From Maribacter caenipelagi (GTDB taxonomy: Bacteria > Bacteroidota > Bacteroidia > Flavobacteriales > Flavobacteriaceae), in contig NZ_SNZW01000014.1 in assembly GCF_004364175.1 (NCBI RefSeq), positions 434,001 to 498,000 on the forward strand: a stretch of DNA of 64,000 nt. The letters are read 5' to 3'. Positions 26,797 to 35,836 of this stretch are shown here, piece after piece (the stretch's first letter is position 1; every line of letters starts with the position of its first letter). Position numbers and translations under genes: made by a program. The notes beneath the pieces are model-generated. The model had not been told where the DNA came from, did not search any database, and saw only the letters and a list, made by a program, of their open reading frames with translations.

Positions 26797-29700
26797 ATGA
26801 CAAGAAGATTACTCTCCCTGTTGATGCTTTTCGCATCTGTTTTCGTTACTGCACAAGAATTCAAAATGGACTTAGCTCAAGACCTTAAACCCCGTAACAT
26901 CGGTCCTGGTGGTATGAGCGGTCGTGTAACTGCCATTGATGTCGTTAATGACAATCCCGATATTATGTATGTGGGTACCGCTTCTGGCGGATTGTGGAAA
27001 TCTACATCCGGCGGGGTAAAATGGGAACCTATTTTTGATAAGGAAGTCACTGCTTCCATCGGTGCGGTTGCTATTCAGCAAAGTAACCCGTCCGTAATTT
27101 GGGCCGGTACTGGAGAAGGAAACCCTCGTAATAGTCTTAATGGTGGCTATGGAGTTTACAAATCTCTTGATGGCGGTAAGACTTGGAAATCTATGGGTCT
27201 TGAAAAAACGAGACATATCCATAGAATCAAAATTGACCCAATGAATCCGAATACGGTTTATGTTGGTGCCATTGGCTCTCCTTGGGGCGAGCACCCAGAA
27301 CGCGGAGTGTTTAAAACTACCGATGGTGGTGAGACTTGGGAGAAAGTGCTTTTCGTAAATAATAAAACGGGAGTGGCGGATCTTATTATGGATCCTACCA
27401 ACCCAAATAAATTAATCGCTGCCATGTGGGAACACAAGCGTGAACCTTGGTTCTTTAATTCCGGTGGTTCTGGTAGTGGTTTATATATGACCCATGATGG
27501 TGGTAAGAATTGGAAAAAACTGACTGAAGAAGATGGTCTGCCTGCGGGTGATTTAGGTAGAATTGGTGTAGCCATTGCTCCTGGAAAGCCTGATATTATT
27601 TATGCTTTGGTGGAAGCTAAAAAGAACGCGCTATACAAATCTGAAGATGGCGGATTTAAATGGAAGAAAATCAATGACAAGAACGATATTGGCAATAGAC
27701 CTTTCTATTATTCAGAAATATATGTTGACCCGGATAATGAAAATAGGGTATTTTCTGTGTTTACCTATGTAAATGTTTCTGAAGACGGCGGTAAAAATTT
27801 TAATCAACTAATGCCAGCTTATGGAGTGGACAATGGAGTGCATCCAGATCACCATGCATTTTGGATTCACCCAGAAAACGGGCAATTTATGATGGACGGT
27901 AATGATGGCGGACTCAATATCTCTAAAGATGGTGGTAAAACATGGCGTTTTGTTGGTAATTTACCCGTTGCGCAATTTTATCATATTGCAGTAGATAACG
28001 AGTATCCTTATAAAGTGTATGGTGGTATGCAAGATAATGGAAGCTGGAGAGGTCCTGCCTATGTTTGGAAAGCTCAGGGAATTCGCAATAGCTACTGGCA
28101 AGAAATTAGTTTTGGAGACGGATTTGATGTCGTTCCCGACCCTGTAGATTCTAGATATGGATATACCATGAGCCAACAAGGTAATGTGCAACGTTTTGAC
28201 CATGTAACAGGTAACAATTATATTGTACGCCCTACCCCACCCGATGCTACAACAGAACTACGTTTTAATTGGAACTCGGCAATTAGCCAAGACCCTTTTG
28301 ATACCATTACCGTATACTTTGGTAGCCAGTTTGTACACAAGAGTACAGATAAGGCCTTAACTTGGAAGGTAATCTCTCCAGATTTAACTACCAACGATCC
28401 AGAAAAGCAAAAACAAAGCGAAAGTGGCGGATTATCTATGGATGCTACAGGCGCAGAAAATCATACAACTATATTGGTAATAGAACCGTCTAAAGTTGAA
28501 AAAGATATGCTTTGGGTAGGTACCGATGATGGCAGAGTTCATTACACTCAAAACGGTGGCGGAACATGGACAGAGGTAACCTCAAATATTAAAGGCTTAC
28601 CAAAAGGAAGTTGGATTCCACAAATTAAAGCATCTACCCGCAATAAAGGGGAAGCACTTTTAATCGCTAATGATTATAGAAGATTCAATTACACTCCGTA
28701 TGCATACCGCACTAAAGATTACGGTAAAAGCTGGACAAGAATTGTTGATGCCACAGATGTTGAGAGCTACACCTTATCTATTATTGAAGATCCAGAGAAT
28801 CCTAATTTAATGTTTTTAGGTACCGATGACGGATTATATGTTTCGTTAAATGCAGGAGATAAATGGCAAAAATGGACCGAAGGTTTCCCAACGGTATCCA
28901 CAAAAGATTTAGCCATTCACCCAAGGGAGCATGATTTGGTAATCGGCACATTTGGTAGGGCTGCATGGGTGTTAGATGATATTCGTCCGTTACGTGCTTT
29001 AGCATCAGATGCTTCTATTCTAAACAAGGAAATAGAATTATTTACTCCGCCAACAACATATCAAGCTTCATATCAACAACCTACAGGAAGTCGTTTTGGG
29101 GCAGATGCCCTGTACCAAGGTGAGAATAGAAAATCCGGAGCTATGATTACGTACTATTTAAAAGAAGGTAAAAAAGCTATGAAAAAGGATAAGGCGGCAA
29201 AAGGTAAAAAGGAAGACGCATCCGAAGAAAAAATAGAAGAAAAGAAGGATAGTATAGAACTAACGGGAGTTCAAAAGAAAGACTCCGTCCAGTTCGATTT
29301 TTATGATGGAGAACGATTGATACGTACTTTAAAATACAAGACTCCAGAAAAAGCCGGATTCCATAGAATTTACTGGGGAATGGATGAAAAAGGCGCCGAT
29401 AGACCTTCTAGAAAAGTACAGACCAAAAAGAGAGAGTCTGGCGGGTTAGATGTAAAACCTGGTACGTACACGATAAAGATGCTTTATGGTGATTTGGAAG
29501 AAGAAACTAAAATTACGGTAAAATCAGATCCACGCTTAGAAGTATCTCAGATAGCGATCAATGAAGCCTATGCCAATGGCAAAGTATTGGAATCTTACAT
29601 GCAAACTGCAGCAGATGCCGTACAGCAATTGGCCAAGAGCAAAGAAACTGCTGAAAAATTTCAAAAGGACCTTAAAAAAGAAGATGATAAAAAGTACAAG

Positions 29701-30033
29701 GAGCAGATAAAAGCTTCTAAAGATATCATTAAACAAATAGATTCTCTAACCGCTATTTATTTAGGTAAGGTAGATAAACGACAAGGTATTACACGTAGTA
29801 AAGAAATGACGGTAATGCAGCGTATACAAGTAGCGAGACGCTACGTAGGATCAAGAAAAACGGGCATGACAGCTACAGAAAAACAACTGATGCAATTTGC
29901 TAAAGACGACCTAGAAGCTGCGCTACAAAAAACAAACGCTTTCTTCGCAAAAGAATGGGTAGATTACCAAAACAATATGAAAAGCTTAGATTTATCACCC
30001 TTTAAAGAAACAGAAGTATTTAATTTGAATTAA
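26797..30033 (+). CDS. Large exported BNR/VPS10-type propeller protein
   Basis: A 1078-residue exported protein (signal peptide to VTAQ, residue 19). Residues 25-760 contain many BNR/Asp-box motifs of the S-x-D-x-G-x-T-W type (SLDGGKTWKS, SKDGGKTWRF and others), typical of two stacked ten-bladed sortilin/VPS10-like or xyloglucanase-like propellers. The C-terminal third is charged, with coiled-coil-like helices (about 980-1050). Many relatives are annotated as glycosyl hydrolases, but no catalytic acid is evident here. The S9 peptidase gene follows after 33 bases, so the two are probably co-transcribed; the pairing may link protein binding and degradation. Confidence 0.87.
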   Translation: MTRRLLSLLMLFASVFVTAQEFKMDLAQDLKPRNIGPGGMSGRVTAIDVVNDNPDIMYVGTASGGLWKSTSGGVKWEPIFDKEVTASIGAVAIQQSNPSVIWAGTGEGNPRNSLNGGYGVYKSLDGGKTWKSMGLEKTRHIHRIKIDPMNPNTVYVGAIGSPWGEHPERGVFKTTDGGETWEKVLFVNNKTGVADLIMDPTNPNKLIAAMWEHKREPWFFNSGGSGSGLYMTHDGGKNWKKLTEEDGLPAGDLGRIGVAIAPGKPDIIYALVEAKKNALYKSEDGGFKWKKINDKNDIGNRPFYYSEIYVDPDNENRVFSVFTYVNVSEDGGKNFNQLMPAYGVDNGVHPDHHAFWIHPENGQFMMDGNDGGLNISKDGGKTWRFVGNLPVAQFYHIAVDNEYPYKVYGGMQDNGSWRGPAYVWKAQGIRNSYWQEISFGDGFDVVPDPVDSRYGYTMSQQGNVQRFDHVTGNNYIVRPTPPDATTELRFNWNSAISQDPFDTITVYFGSQFVHKSTDKALTWKVISPDLTTNDPEKQKQSESGGLSMDATGAENHTTILVIEPSKVEKDMLWVGTDDGRVHYTQNGGGTWTEVTSNIKGLPKGSWIPQIKASTRNKGEALLIANDYRRFNYTPYAYRTKDYGKSWTRIVDATDVESYTLSIIEDPENPNLMFLGTDDGLYVSLNAGDKWQKWTEGFPTVSTKDLAIHPREHDLVIGTFGRAAWVLDDIRPLRALASDASILNKEIELFTPPTTYQASYQQPTGSRFGADALYQGENRKSGAMITYYLKEGKKAMKKDKAAKGKKEDASEEKIEEKKDSIELTGVQKKDSVQFDFYDGERLIRTLKYKTPEKAGFHRIYWGMDEKGADRPSRKVQTKKRESGGLDVKPGTYTIKMLYGDLEEETKITVKSDPRLEVSQIAINEAYANGKVLESYMQTAADAVQQLAKSKETAEKFQKDLKKEDDKKYKEQIKASKDIIKQIDSLTAIYLGKVDKRQGITRSKEMTVMQRIQVARRYVGSRKTGMTATEKQLMQFAKDDLEAALQKTNAFFAKEWVDYQNNMKSLDLSPFKETEVFNLN

Positions 30034-30066
30034 TATGTAAAAGTCTAATAATCAAAAACTACTATT

Positions 30067-31986
30067 ATGAAGTATCTAATGGCTTGCTTTGTGTTTACGC
30101 TTATTCTGAGCTGTAATGAAGAACCTAAAAAACCTTCAATTGCAGAAACTATGAAGACCTATACCATCAAACAAATGATGGATAACGAAGCCATTAGTGG
30201 TGGTAGTTTTTCCCCTGATAATTCTAAATTGCTAATTTCAAGTAATAGATCTGGTATTTACAATATGTACACAGTGCCTATAAGTGGCGGAGAGTTGACT
30301 CCCGTTACGGCTTCGGACAGTTCTTCGGTATTTGCTATTTCTTACTTTCCAAAAGACGAACGTATGTTATTTAGAATGGACGGTAATGGCGATGAAATCT
30401 ATCATATTTATATGAGAGATATAGACGGTAAACAAACTGACCTAACTCCTACAAAAGGTGCCCGAGCTTCGTTCTACGGATGGGCAGAAGATGACCAAAG
30501 TTTCTATTATACATCGAACGAAAGAAACCCAAGAAATGATGATGTGTACCAAATGAATCTGGAAACTTTAGAGCCTAGCTTAGTTTATGAGAATACCGAA
30601 GGTTATAGCATTAATGGAATTTCTGAAAACATGAAGTACCTTACCTTAGGGAAACCGATCAATACTAATGATTCCGACTTATTTATTTACACTTTGTCAG
30701 ACGAAAAGCTGACCAAAATCAATGAAAATCAAAGCGCCAACAGTAGCTCTGGATTTTCCAATGATGGTTCATCCTTGTATTATACCACAGATGATGGAGA
30801 GGAATTCTCATATTTAATGAAGTACGATATTGCCACGGGCAACAGAGAAAAGGTGATGCAGAAAAATTGGGATATATGGGGCACCTATTTTACGGAAAAC
30901 GGTACCTATCAAGTGACGTATATTAACGAAGACGCCAAGAATGTCATTGAAATTAAGAATGTTAGCACCGGTGAAAATATTGCTCTTCCTTCTTTGGATG
31001 GTTTGGACGTAACCAGTGTAGATTTCTCAGATGATGAAAAACTAATGCGTTTTTATGCTGGTGGGTCACACACCCCTTCTAATTTGTTCGTTTATAATTT
31101 AGAAACCAAAGAACAGACCCAGTTGACCAATGTTTTAAATAACGAAATAAATGGTGAAGACTTGGTGAACGCAGAAGTAATACGTTACAAGTCTTTTGAT
31201 GGGGTTGAAATTCCTGCCATTTATTACAAGCCCCACCAGGCAAGTGCGGACACCAAAGTACCTGCATTGGTTTGGGTTCATGGCGGACCGGGCGGACAAA
31301 GTAGACAGAACTTTAGCTCATTTATTCAATATTTGACCAATCATGGTTATGCCGTATTAGCCGTTAATAATCGAGGTAGTAGCGGTTATGGTAAAACTTT
31401 TTATCAAATGGATGATTTAAACCATGGCGATAAGGATTTAAAAGATTGTGTAGAAGGTAAAAATTGGCTTGCCCAACAGCCAGAAATAGATGCTAATAAA
31501 ATTGGAATCATTGGCGGCTCTTACGGTGGTTACATGACTATGGCGGCATTGACCTATACCCCAGAAGAGTTTGCCGTTGGGGTAAATTTGTTTGGCGTAA
31601 CCAATTGGGTACGAACATTAAAAAGTATACCGCCATGGTGGGAGTCTTTTAAAGATGCTTTATATAAAGAATTAGGAGACCCATACAGTGCAGATTCCGT
31701 TCGGTTAAAAGAGATTTCCCCTTTGTTTCATACCGATAAGGTGACCAAACCTCTAATTGTTTTACAAGGTTCACAAGACCCTAGAGTATTACAAGTAGAA
31801 TCTGACGAAATTGTTGCAGGTGTAAAAAAGAACGGTGTTCCCGTAGAATACGTGCTCTTTGAAGATGAAGGTCATGGTTTTGTAAAAAAAGAAAATCAGA
31901 TCGAAGCGTATAGTAGGGTTTTAGATTTTTTAGATTTGTATTTGAAGAAGGATAAAGCAACACCTATTGAAGAAGGCGATAAGTAA
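30067..31986 (+). CDS. S9 prolyl oligopeptidase-family lipoprotein
   Basis: A 639-residue peptidase with lipobox LILSC (Cys16). Residues 40-360 form a WD40-like propeller (repeated SPD/SNDG motifs), residues 385-630 the alpha/beta-hydrolase domain with nucleophile GGSYGGY (about 482), Asp in GSQDPR (about 567) and His in EGHGF (about 602). This is a dipeptidyl-peptidase/acyl-peptide hydrolase-like enzyme located at the envelope. Its gene follows the propeller gene. Confidence 0.92.
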   Translation: MKYLMACFVFTLILSCNEEPKKPSIAETMKTYTIKQMMDNEAISGGSFSPDNSKLLISSNRSGIYNMYTVPISGGELTPVTASDSSSVFAISYFPKDERMLFRMDGNGDEIYHIYMRDIDGKQTDLTPTKGARASFYGWAEDDQSFYYTSNERNPRNDDVYQMNLETLEPSLVYENTEGYSINGISENMKYLTLGKPINTNDSDLFIYTLSDEKLTKINENQSANSSSGFSNDGSSLYYTTDDGEEFSYLMKYDIATGNREKVMQKNWDIWGTYFTENGTYQVTYINEDAKNVIEIKNVSTGENIALPSLDGLDVTSVDFSDDEKLMRFYAGGSHTPSNLFVYNLETKEQTQLTNVLNNEINGEDLVNAEVIRYKSFDGVEIPAIYYKPHQASADTKVPALVWVHGGPGGQSRQNFSSFIQYLTNHGYAVLAVNNRGSSGYGKTFYQMDDLNHGDKDLKDCVEGKNWLAQQPEIDANKIGIIGGSYGGYMTMAALTYTPEEFAVGVNLFGVTNWVRTLKSIPPWWESFKDALYKELGDPYSADSVRLKEISPLFHTDKVTKPLIVLQGSQDPRVLQVESDEIVAGVKKNGVPVEYVLFEDEGHGFVKKENQIEAYSRVLDFLDLYLKKDKATPIEEGDK

Positions 31987-32020
31987 AGCCAAAATTTTAA
32001 GTTTCATATTAAATTAAAGA

Positions 32021-32746
32021 ATGAAGAAAGTTTTTACATTACTAGTATTATTAGCAACTATTAATCAAATAAATGCCCAAAACGAAGTTACCGGTGAAGA
32101 CGATTTTGGTAGTTGGTTCATGTATTTTGGAACGAACAAAATAGCCGATAAGTGGAGCATACATACCGAGGCACAATTCAGATATTATGAAATGGCATCG
32201 AACTTTAACCAGTTGTTGCTGCGTACAGGTATCAACTATCACATTAACCCTGATGCTATTGCCACTTTAGGTTACGGATTTATTGAAACCGACCCTACTT
32301 TTACGGAGTTTGATGAACTTGGTGTAAATACTTTAGTCGAAAACAATTCAATTTCCGAGCATCGCATATTTGAGCAGTTCATTCTTAAAAACAAGGTTTG
32401 GGAATTTAAGTTTGAGCACCGTTACCGATTGGAGCAACGCTTCGTGCAAAATAATTATACAGGTGAAAGCAGCACATTGCACAGGGCACGGTATAGAATA
32501 CAAATGACCTTGCCCCTTACCGATATATTTTTCTTGAACTTTTATGACGAAATATTCATAAACCTACAAGACAGTGCCTTTGGTCAAAACCGTGCATATG
32601 CTGCACTTGGGGTTAATGTTACCGAAGATTTGAGCATGCAGTTCGGGTACCTAAAAAATCACTTTACAGGGGCTAACTTCGACCGCCTGCAAATTGGGGT
32701 ATTTTATAACACAGATTTACGTGGCATTTTTAAAAAGAAAAAGTAA
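32021..32746 (+). CDS. DUF2490 outer-membrane beta-barrel-like protein
   Basis: A 241-residue exported protein (signal peptide to INAQ, residue 20). The body is a series of amphipathic strands ending in aromatic residues (for example WSIHTEAQFRYYEM, WEFKFEHRYRLEQRF, FFLNFYDEIFIN), the pattern of DUF2490 barrels. No function is established. It is 34 bases after the S9 peptidase and could belong to the same transcript. Confidence 0.82.
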   Translation: MKKVFTLLVLLATINQINAQNEVTGEDDFGSWFMYFGTNKIADKWSIHTEAQFRYYEMASNFNQLLLRTGINYHINPDAIATLGYGFIETDPTFTEFDELGVNTLVENNSISEHRIFEQFILKNKVWEFKFEHRYRLEQRFVQNNYTGESSTLHRARYRIQMTLPLTDIFFLNFYDEIFINLQDSAFGQNRAYAALGVNVTEDLSMQFGYLKNHFTGANFDRLQIGVFYNTDLRGIFKKKK

Positions 32747-32774
32747 ATTTATACTATAAATAAAATACATTATC

Positions 32775-33410
32775 ATGAAGAAAATAGCATTTACATTCGT
32801 CAGTGCCCTATTAATCGTTTTTTCAAGTTGTAAAGAGGCTAAAAAAGGTGAGGAATCTAAAAGTGTTGACGCTACAAGCGAAGCAACCGAAATATATAGT
32901 TTGGTTCAAGATTCAACAAAAGTTAGTTTTACCGCTTACAAAACAACGGACAAAGTTCCTGTTGGTGGAATGTTCAAAAAAATCAACTTCACGAAAACAA
33001 ATAGTGGTGAAACTGCAATGGAAGCTTTAAATGGAACTGAATTCAGTATTCCTGTTAGCAGCTTATTTACTAATGACCCAACCGGTACTAGAGACCCAAA
33101 ACTTTTGGAGTTTTTCTTTGGCGTATTGAAGGATACAGAATTAATTTCTGGTGTTTTTAAAGTTGAAGGCGATAAAAGCTCTATGGATGTTACCTTAAAC
33201 GGAGAAACACAAAATATTCCGCTTGCATACGAAATGAATGGTGATAACAAAATCGTCTTCAATGGTGTTATGGAGTTAGAAAACTGGAATGCCATGAATG
33301 CTGTTGCTTCTATTAACAAAGCATGTGAAATTTTACATACTGGTAAAGATGGTGTTAGCAAGACATGGAGCGAGGTTGCCGTAAAAGCAGAAGTGCTATT
33401 GACCAAATAA
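32775..33410 (+). CDS. YceI-like lipoprotein
   Basis: A 211-residue lipoprotein (LIVFSSC, Cys19) with a YceI-like lipocalin-type barrel (about 40-205). KVSFTAYKTTDKVPVGG near the start corresponds to the first strands, and the closing WSEVAVKAEVLLTK to the last. YceI proteins bind long isoprenoid or fatty-acyl molecules in the periplasm. The segment between shows weak conservation, so a ligand cannot be named. It is followed by a terminator. Confidence 0.75.
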   Translation: MKKIAFTFVSALLIVFSSCKEAKKGEESKSVDATSEATEIYSLVQDSTKVSFTAYKTTDKVPVGGMFKKINFTKTNSGETAMEALNGTEFSIPVSSLFTNDPTGTRDPKLLEFFFGVLKDTELISGVFKVEGDKSSMDVTLNGETQNIPLAYEMNGDNKIVFNGVMELENWNAMNAVASINKACEILHTGKDGVSKTWSEVAVKAEVLLTK

Positions 33411-33433
33411 TAAAACCGATATTATACATACGT

Positions 33434-33469
33434 AAAAATGAGGTACTCAAGGGTACCTCATTTTTTTTG
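33434..33469 (+). terminator. Intrinsic terminator after the YceI-like gene
   Basis: TGAGGTAC (33439-33446) and GTACCTCA (33453-33460) form an 8-bp stem with a 6-base loop, followed by eight T. Confidence 0.92.
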
Positions 33470-33562
33470 TTCCTAAAGATTAAAAGGATTGCTCTATGCA
33501 TCTAAGTCTTTGATATTATACTATTTAATAAGTAATTTAACATCGAATAATAAAAATAGGAC

Positions 33563-34159
33563 ATGATGAAAATACTTAAAATGGAAATAGCACTATTGAC
33601 ACTACTAGCTGTCTTTAGCTGCAACGAGGTAAAAAAAGAGGCTTCTGAAGCAAAAGAAGAAGTTGAAGAATTAATGGACGAAGCAGAAAATGAAATGGAT
33701 GAAGATGAGACCGTTGTCAAATTTATGCTAGAGCCTAAAAGTGATAGTAATGTAAAAGGTGAAGTAATTTTCACCCAAGATGATGACGAGGTAGAAATGA
33801 TAGCTATGTTATCTGGTTTATCTGAAGGCGAGCATGCCATTCATATTCACCAAACTGCAGATTGTACAGCCGCTGACGGATCTTCTGCTGGCGGACATTG
33901 GAACCCAACTAATGAACCACATGGTAAATGGGGTGCTTCCGAAGGATATCACAAAGGTGATATTGGTAACTTTACCGCAGATGCAGATGGAAATGCAAAA
34001 GTTGAATTTGAAACAGATGAATGGTGTATTGGCTGTGATGATGAAAATAAAAATATATTGGGCAAAGGAGTAATTGTACACCAAGGTGTTGATGATTATA
34101 CTTCGCAACCTAGTGGTGCTGCAGGGGCACGTGTAAGTTGTGCTGGTATTATTGAATAG
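33563..34159 (+). CDS. sodC: Cu/Zn superoxide dismutase, lipoprotein
   Basis: A 198-residue exported enzyme with a lipobox (FSC, Cys20) and an acidic linker (residues 25-50). All metal ligands are visible: HIH in AIHIHQTADC, GGHWNP, PHGKWG, YHKGDIGN with the following Asp, and VIVHQGVDD; the disulfide cysteines are in TADC and VSCAG. It removes superoxide in the envelope. ATG 33563 is followed by a second ATG. The ECF sigma gene lies downstream of its own terminator. Confidence 0.93.
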   Translation: MMKILKMEIALLTLLAVFSCNEVKKEASEAKEEVEELMDEAENEMDEDETVVKFMLEPKSDSNVKGEVIFTQDDDEVEMIAMLSGLSEGEHAIHIHQTADCTAADGSSAGGHWNPTNEPHGKWGASEGYHKGDIGNFTADADGNAKVEFETDEWCIGCDDENKNILGKGVIVHQGVDDYTSQPSGAAGARVSCAGIIE

Positions 34160-34178
34160 AGTTAATAATAAATATAAT

Positions 34179-34205
34179 AAAAGCTGTTCTTGGAACAGCT
34201 TTTTC
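34179..34205 (+). terminator. Intrinsic terminator after sodC
   Basis: AAAAGCTGTTC (34179-34189) pairs with GAACAGCTTTT (34193-34203) around a 3-base loop, with more T after it. Confidence 0.9.
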
Positions 34206-34233
34206 TATTTTTAACCGATTTAAAAATTTACTT

Positions 34234-34770
34234 ATGCAACTAGACCTGTTGGTTGATCAGTTTAAAAAGAAAGACCCCTCGGCCTTTGAAAAGCTATATG
34301 GCATGTATAGCGAAAACATTTGTGGCGTTATAAATACTATCGTCAAAAACGATGCCCTTTCCCAAGAAATTTGTCAGGACGTTTTTATAAAGATTTGGAA
34401 TAACTGTGAAAGTTATAATTCATCTAAGGGGAGATTCTTTACATGGATCTTGAACATTGCCAGAAATGCTGCTATCGATGAAATACGCAGTAGGTCGTAT
34501 AAAAATGATAAAAAGAACCTTTCCGCAGATTACTTCGTAGGTATTTTACAGAACAAGGAAGAAGAGGAAAGTTCTTCTGTAGATACTAAGGGTTTGAGAA
34601 ATCTAGTAAAGAATTTAAAGGAAAAATGTGTTCAGATCATTGAACTGTTATACTTTAGAGGGTACACTCAAAAAGATGCTGCAGAAGAATTGGATATTCC
34701 GATAGGTACTGTAAAAACAAGAAACAGAAGTTGCATTTCCCAATTAAGGGAAAATATGGACGTAAGATAG
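34234..34770 (+). CDS. ECF RNA polymerase sigma factor
   Basis: A 178-residue ECF sigma factor. Region 2 covers about 10-95 (FEKLYGMYSENICGVI, then QDVFIKIWNNC and RFFTWILNIARNAAIDEIR) and region 4 about 120-175 (LLYFRGYTQKDAAEELD, then GTVKTRNRSCISQLRE). It directs a small regulon. The downstream gene begins one base after its stop and encodes an anti-sigma factor, the usual pairing. Its signal is unknown; the adjacent sodC may be a target, but this is inference. Confidence 0.92.
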   Translation: MQLDLLVDQFKKKDPSAFEKLYGMYSENICGVINTIVKNDALSQEICQDVFIKIWNNCESYNSSKGRFFTWILNIARNAAIDEIRSRSYKNDKKNLSADYFVGILQNKEEEESSSVDTKGLRNLVKNLKEKCVQIIELLYFRGYTQKDAAEELDIPIGTVKTRNRSCISQLRENMDVR

Positions 34771-34771
34771 T

Positions 34772-35566
34772 ATGGATGTAGAAAAATACATAGCATCGGG
34801 AATTTTGGAGCTTTACATAGCTGGCATACTTTCAGAAAAAGAAAATCTGGAGATTGCCAATTATGCTAAAGAATATCCAGAAATTCAAAAAGAAATAGAA
34901 GCTATTGAAGCTTCAATATTAGCGTTGTCAAGAAAAGCATCACCAGGATATAACTATTCATTTAAATCATTAATGGATAGAATTAACGGTGAGGTCAAAG
35001 TAATCGATATTAATGAAAAGCGCAGCTCTCCATTCTTATCATATATTGGCTGGGCAGCATCTGTTCTACTGGCCGTTGGTCTTTTCTGGTTGTATCAGCA
35101 GAATCAAGATTTAAAATCTAATATTCAAGTTGTCGAGAAACAAAATGTTGATTTAGAGCAACAAATTGCAGATACAGATTCATCATTAGAACAGACACAA
35201 GATTTATTGAATACTCTTCGTGATAAGAATATTAGTGTTATTTCTTTAGGTGGTCAAGAAGTTTCACCGACTTCATACGCTAAGGCTTATTGGAACAAGG
35301 AAAATAAAAAAGTTTTTATAGATGCCAAAGGTCTACCTGAACCACCAGATGGTTTTGTATATCAAGTATGGTCTTTAAAACTTTCGCCCCTTACCCCTAC
35401 CAGTATGGGTCTGCTAGAAGATTTTGCAACGGATGAAAACAAGGTATTTGCATTGAACAACCCGAACGAATCTGAAGCATTCGGTATTACGCTTGAACCA
35501 GCAGGTGGTAGTGAATCACCAAATTTAGAGCAACTATACACACTAGGTGTAGTAGCAACTTCATAA
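34772..35566 (+). CDS. Anti-sigma factor, RskA-like
   Basis: A 264-residue membrane protein: cytoplasmic helical N-terminus (1-85), one transmembrane helix (about 88-106, SYIGWAASVLLAVGLFWLY), a coiled coil (about 108-150, ending EQTQDLLNTL) and a C-terminal RskA domain (about 160-264) with PEPPDGFVYQVWSL. The N-terminal sigma-binding part has no Cys or His, so it lacks the zinc-binding HxxxCxxC motif. The start is one base after the sigma gene stop, which suggests coupled translation. It is expected to hold the sigma factor at the membrane until a signal releases it. Confidence 0.88.
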   Translation: MDVEKYIASGILELYIAGILSEKENLEIANYAKEYPEIQKEIEAIEASILALSRKASPGYNYSFKSLMDRINGEVKVIDINEKRSSPFLSYIGWAASVLLAVGLFWLYQQNQDLKSNIQVVEKQNVDLEQQIADTDSSLEQTQDLLNTLRDKNISVISLGGQEVSPTSYAKAYWNKENKKVFIDAKGLPEPPDGFVYQVWSLKLSPLTPTSMGLLEDFATDENKVFALNNPNESEAFGITLEPAGGSESPNLEQLYTLGVVATS

Positions 35567-35584
35567 TAAATTAAAATCTAAAGG

Positions 35585-35620
35585 AAAATGGGCAGTTTTT
35601 AAAAACTGCCCATTTTTTTT
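35585..35620 (+). terminator. Intrinsic terminator after the anti-sigma gene
   Basis: AATGGGCAGTTTTT and AAAAACTGCCCATT form an uninterrupted 14-bp inverted repeat (35587-35614), followed by T-run to 35620. A-run on the left. Confidence 0.9.
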
Positions 35621-35634
35621 ACTATTTTTCCACC

Positions 35635-35817
35635 ATGGATTTAAAGAAACTTTTCGGAACCGTTTTAACCTTGTTAGGTATTGGCGGACTTGTTTACACT
35701 GCAATTTTATTTGGAAATAGTACTGGCACCACCAAACAGCTTATTGTTTTTGGTGTCTTAGGAGCTATCTTTTTTTTCTCTGGTATAGGATTGATAAGAA
35801 ATACCAGTAAGGGTTAA
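35635..35817 (+). CDS. Small two-helix membrane protein
   Basis: A 60-residue protein with two hydrophobic helices (about 10-25 and 36-53) joined by a GNSTGTTKQ loop. I recognise no family; similar two-TM proteins are common in flavobacteria. The ATG lies 16 bases after the T-run of the previous terminator, and no -7 box is obvious, so the promoter may overlap the terminator. Coding status is supported by the clean hydrophobic pattern and start/stop context. Confidence 0.62.
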   Translation: MDLKKLFGTVLTLLGIGGLVYTAILFGNSTGTTKQLIVFGVLGAIFFFSGIGLIRNTSKG

Positions 35818-35836
35818 AAATCAAAAAAGGTAAAGC

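Noticed and set aside
32936-33406. A 156-codon minus-strand frame over the YceI-like gene
   Set aside because: It lies entirely within the lipoprotein gene, which has signal peptide, terminator and promoter-side context.
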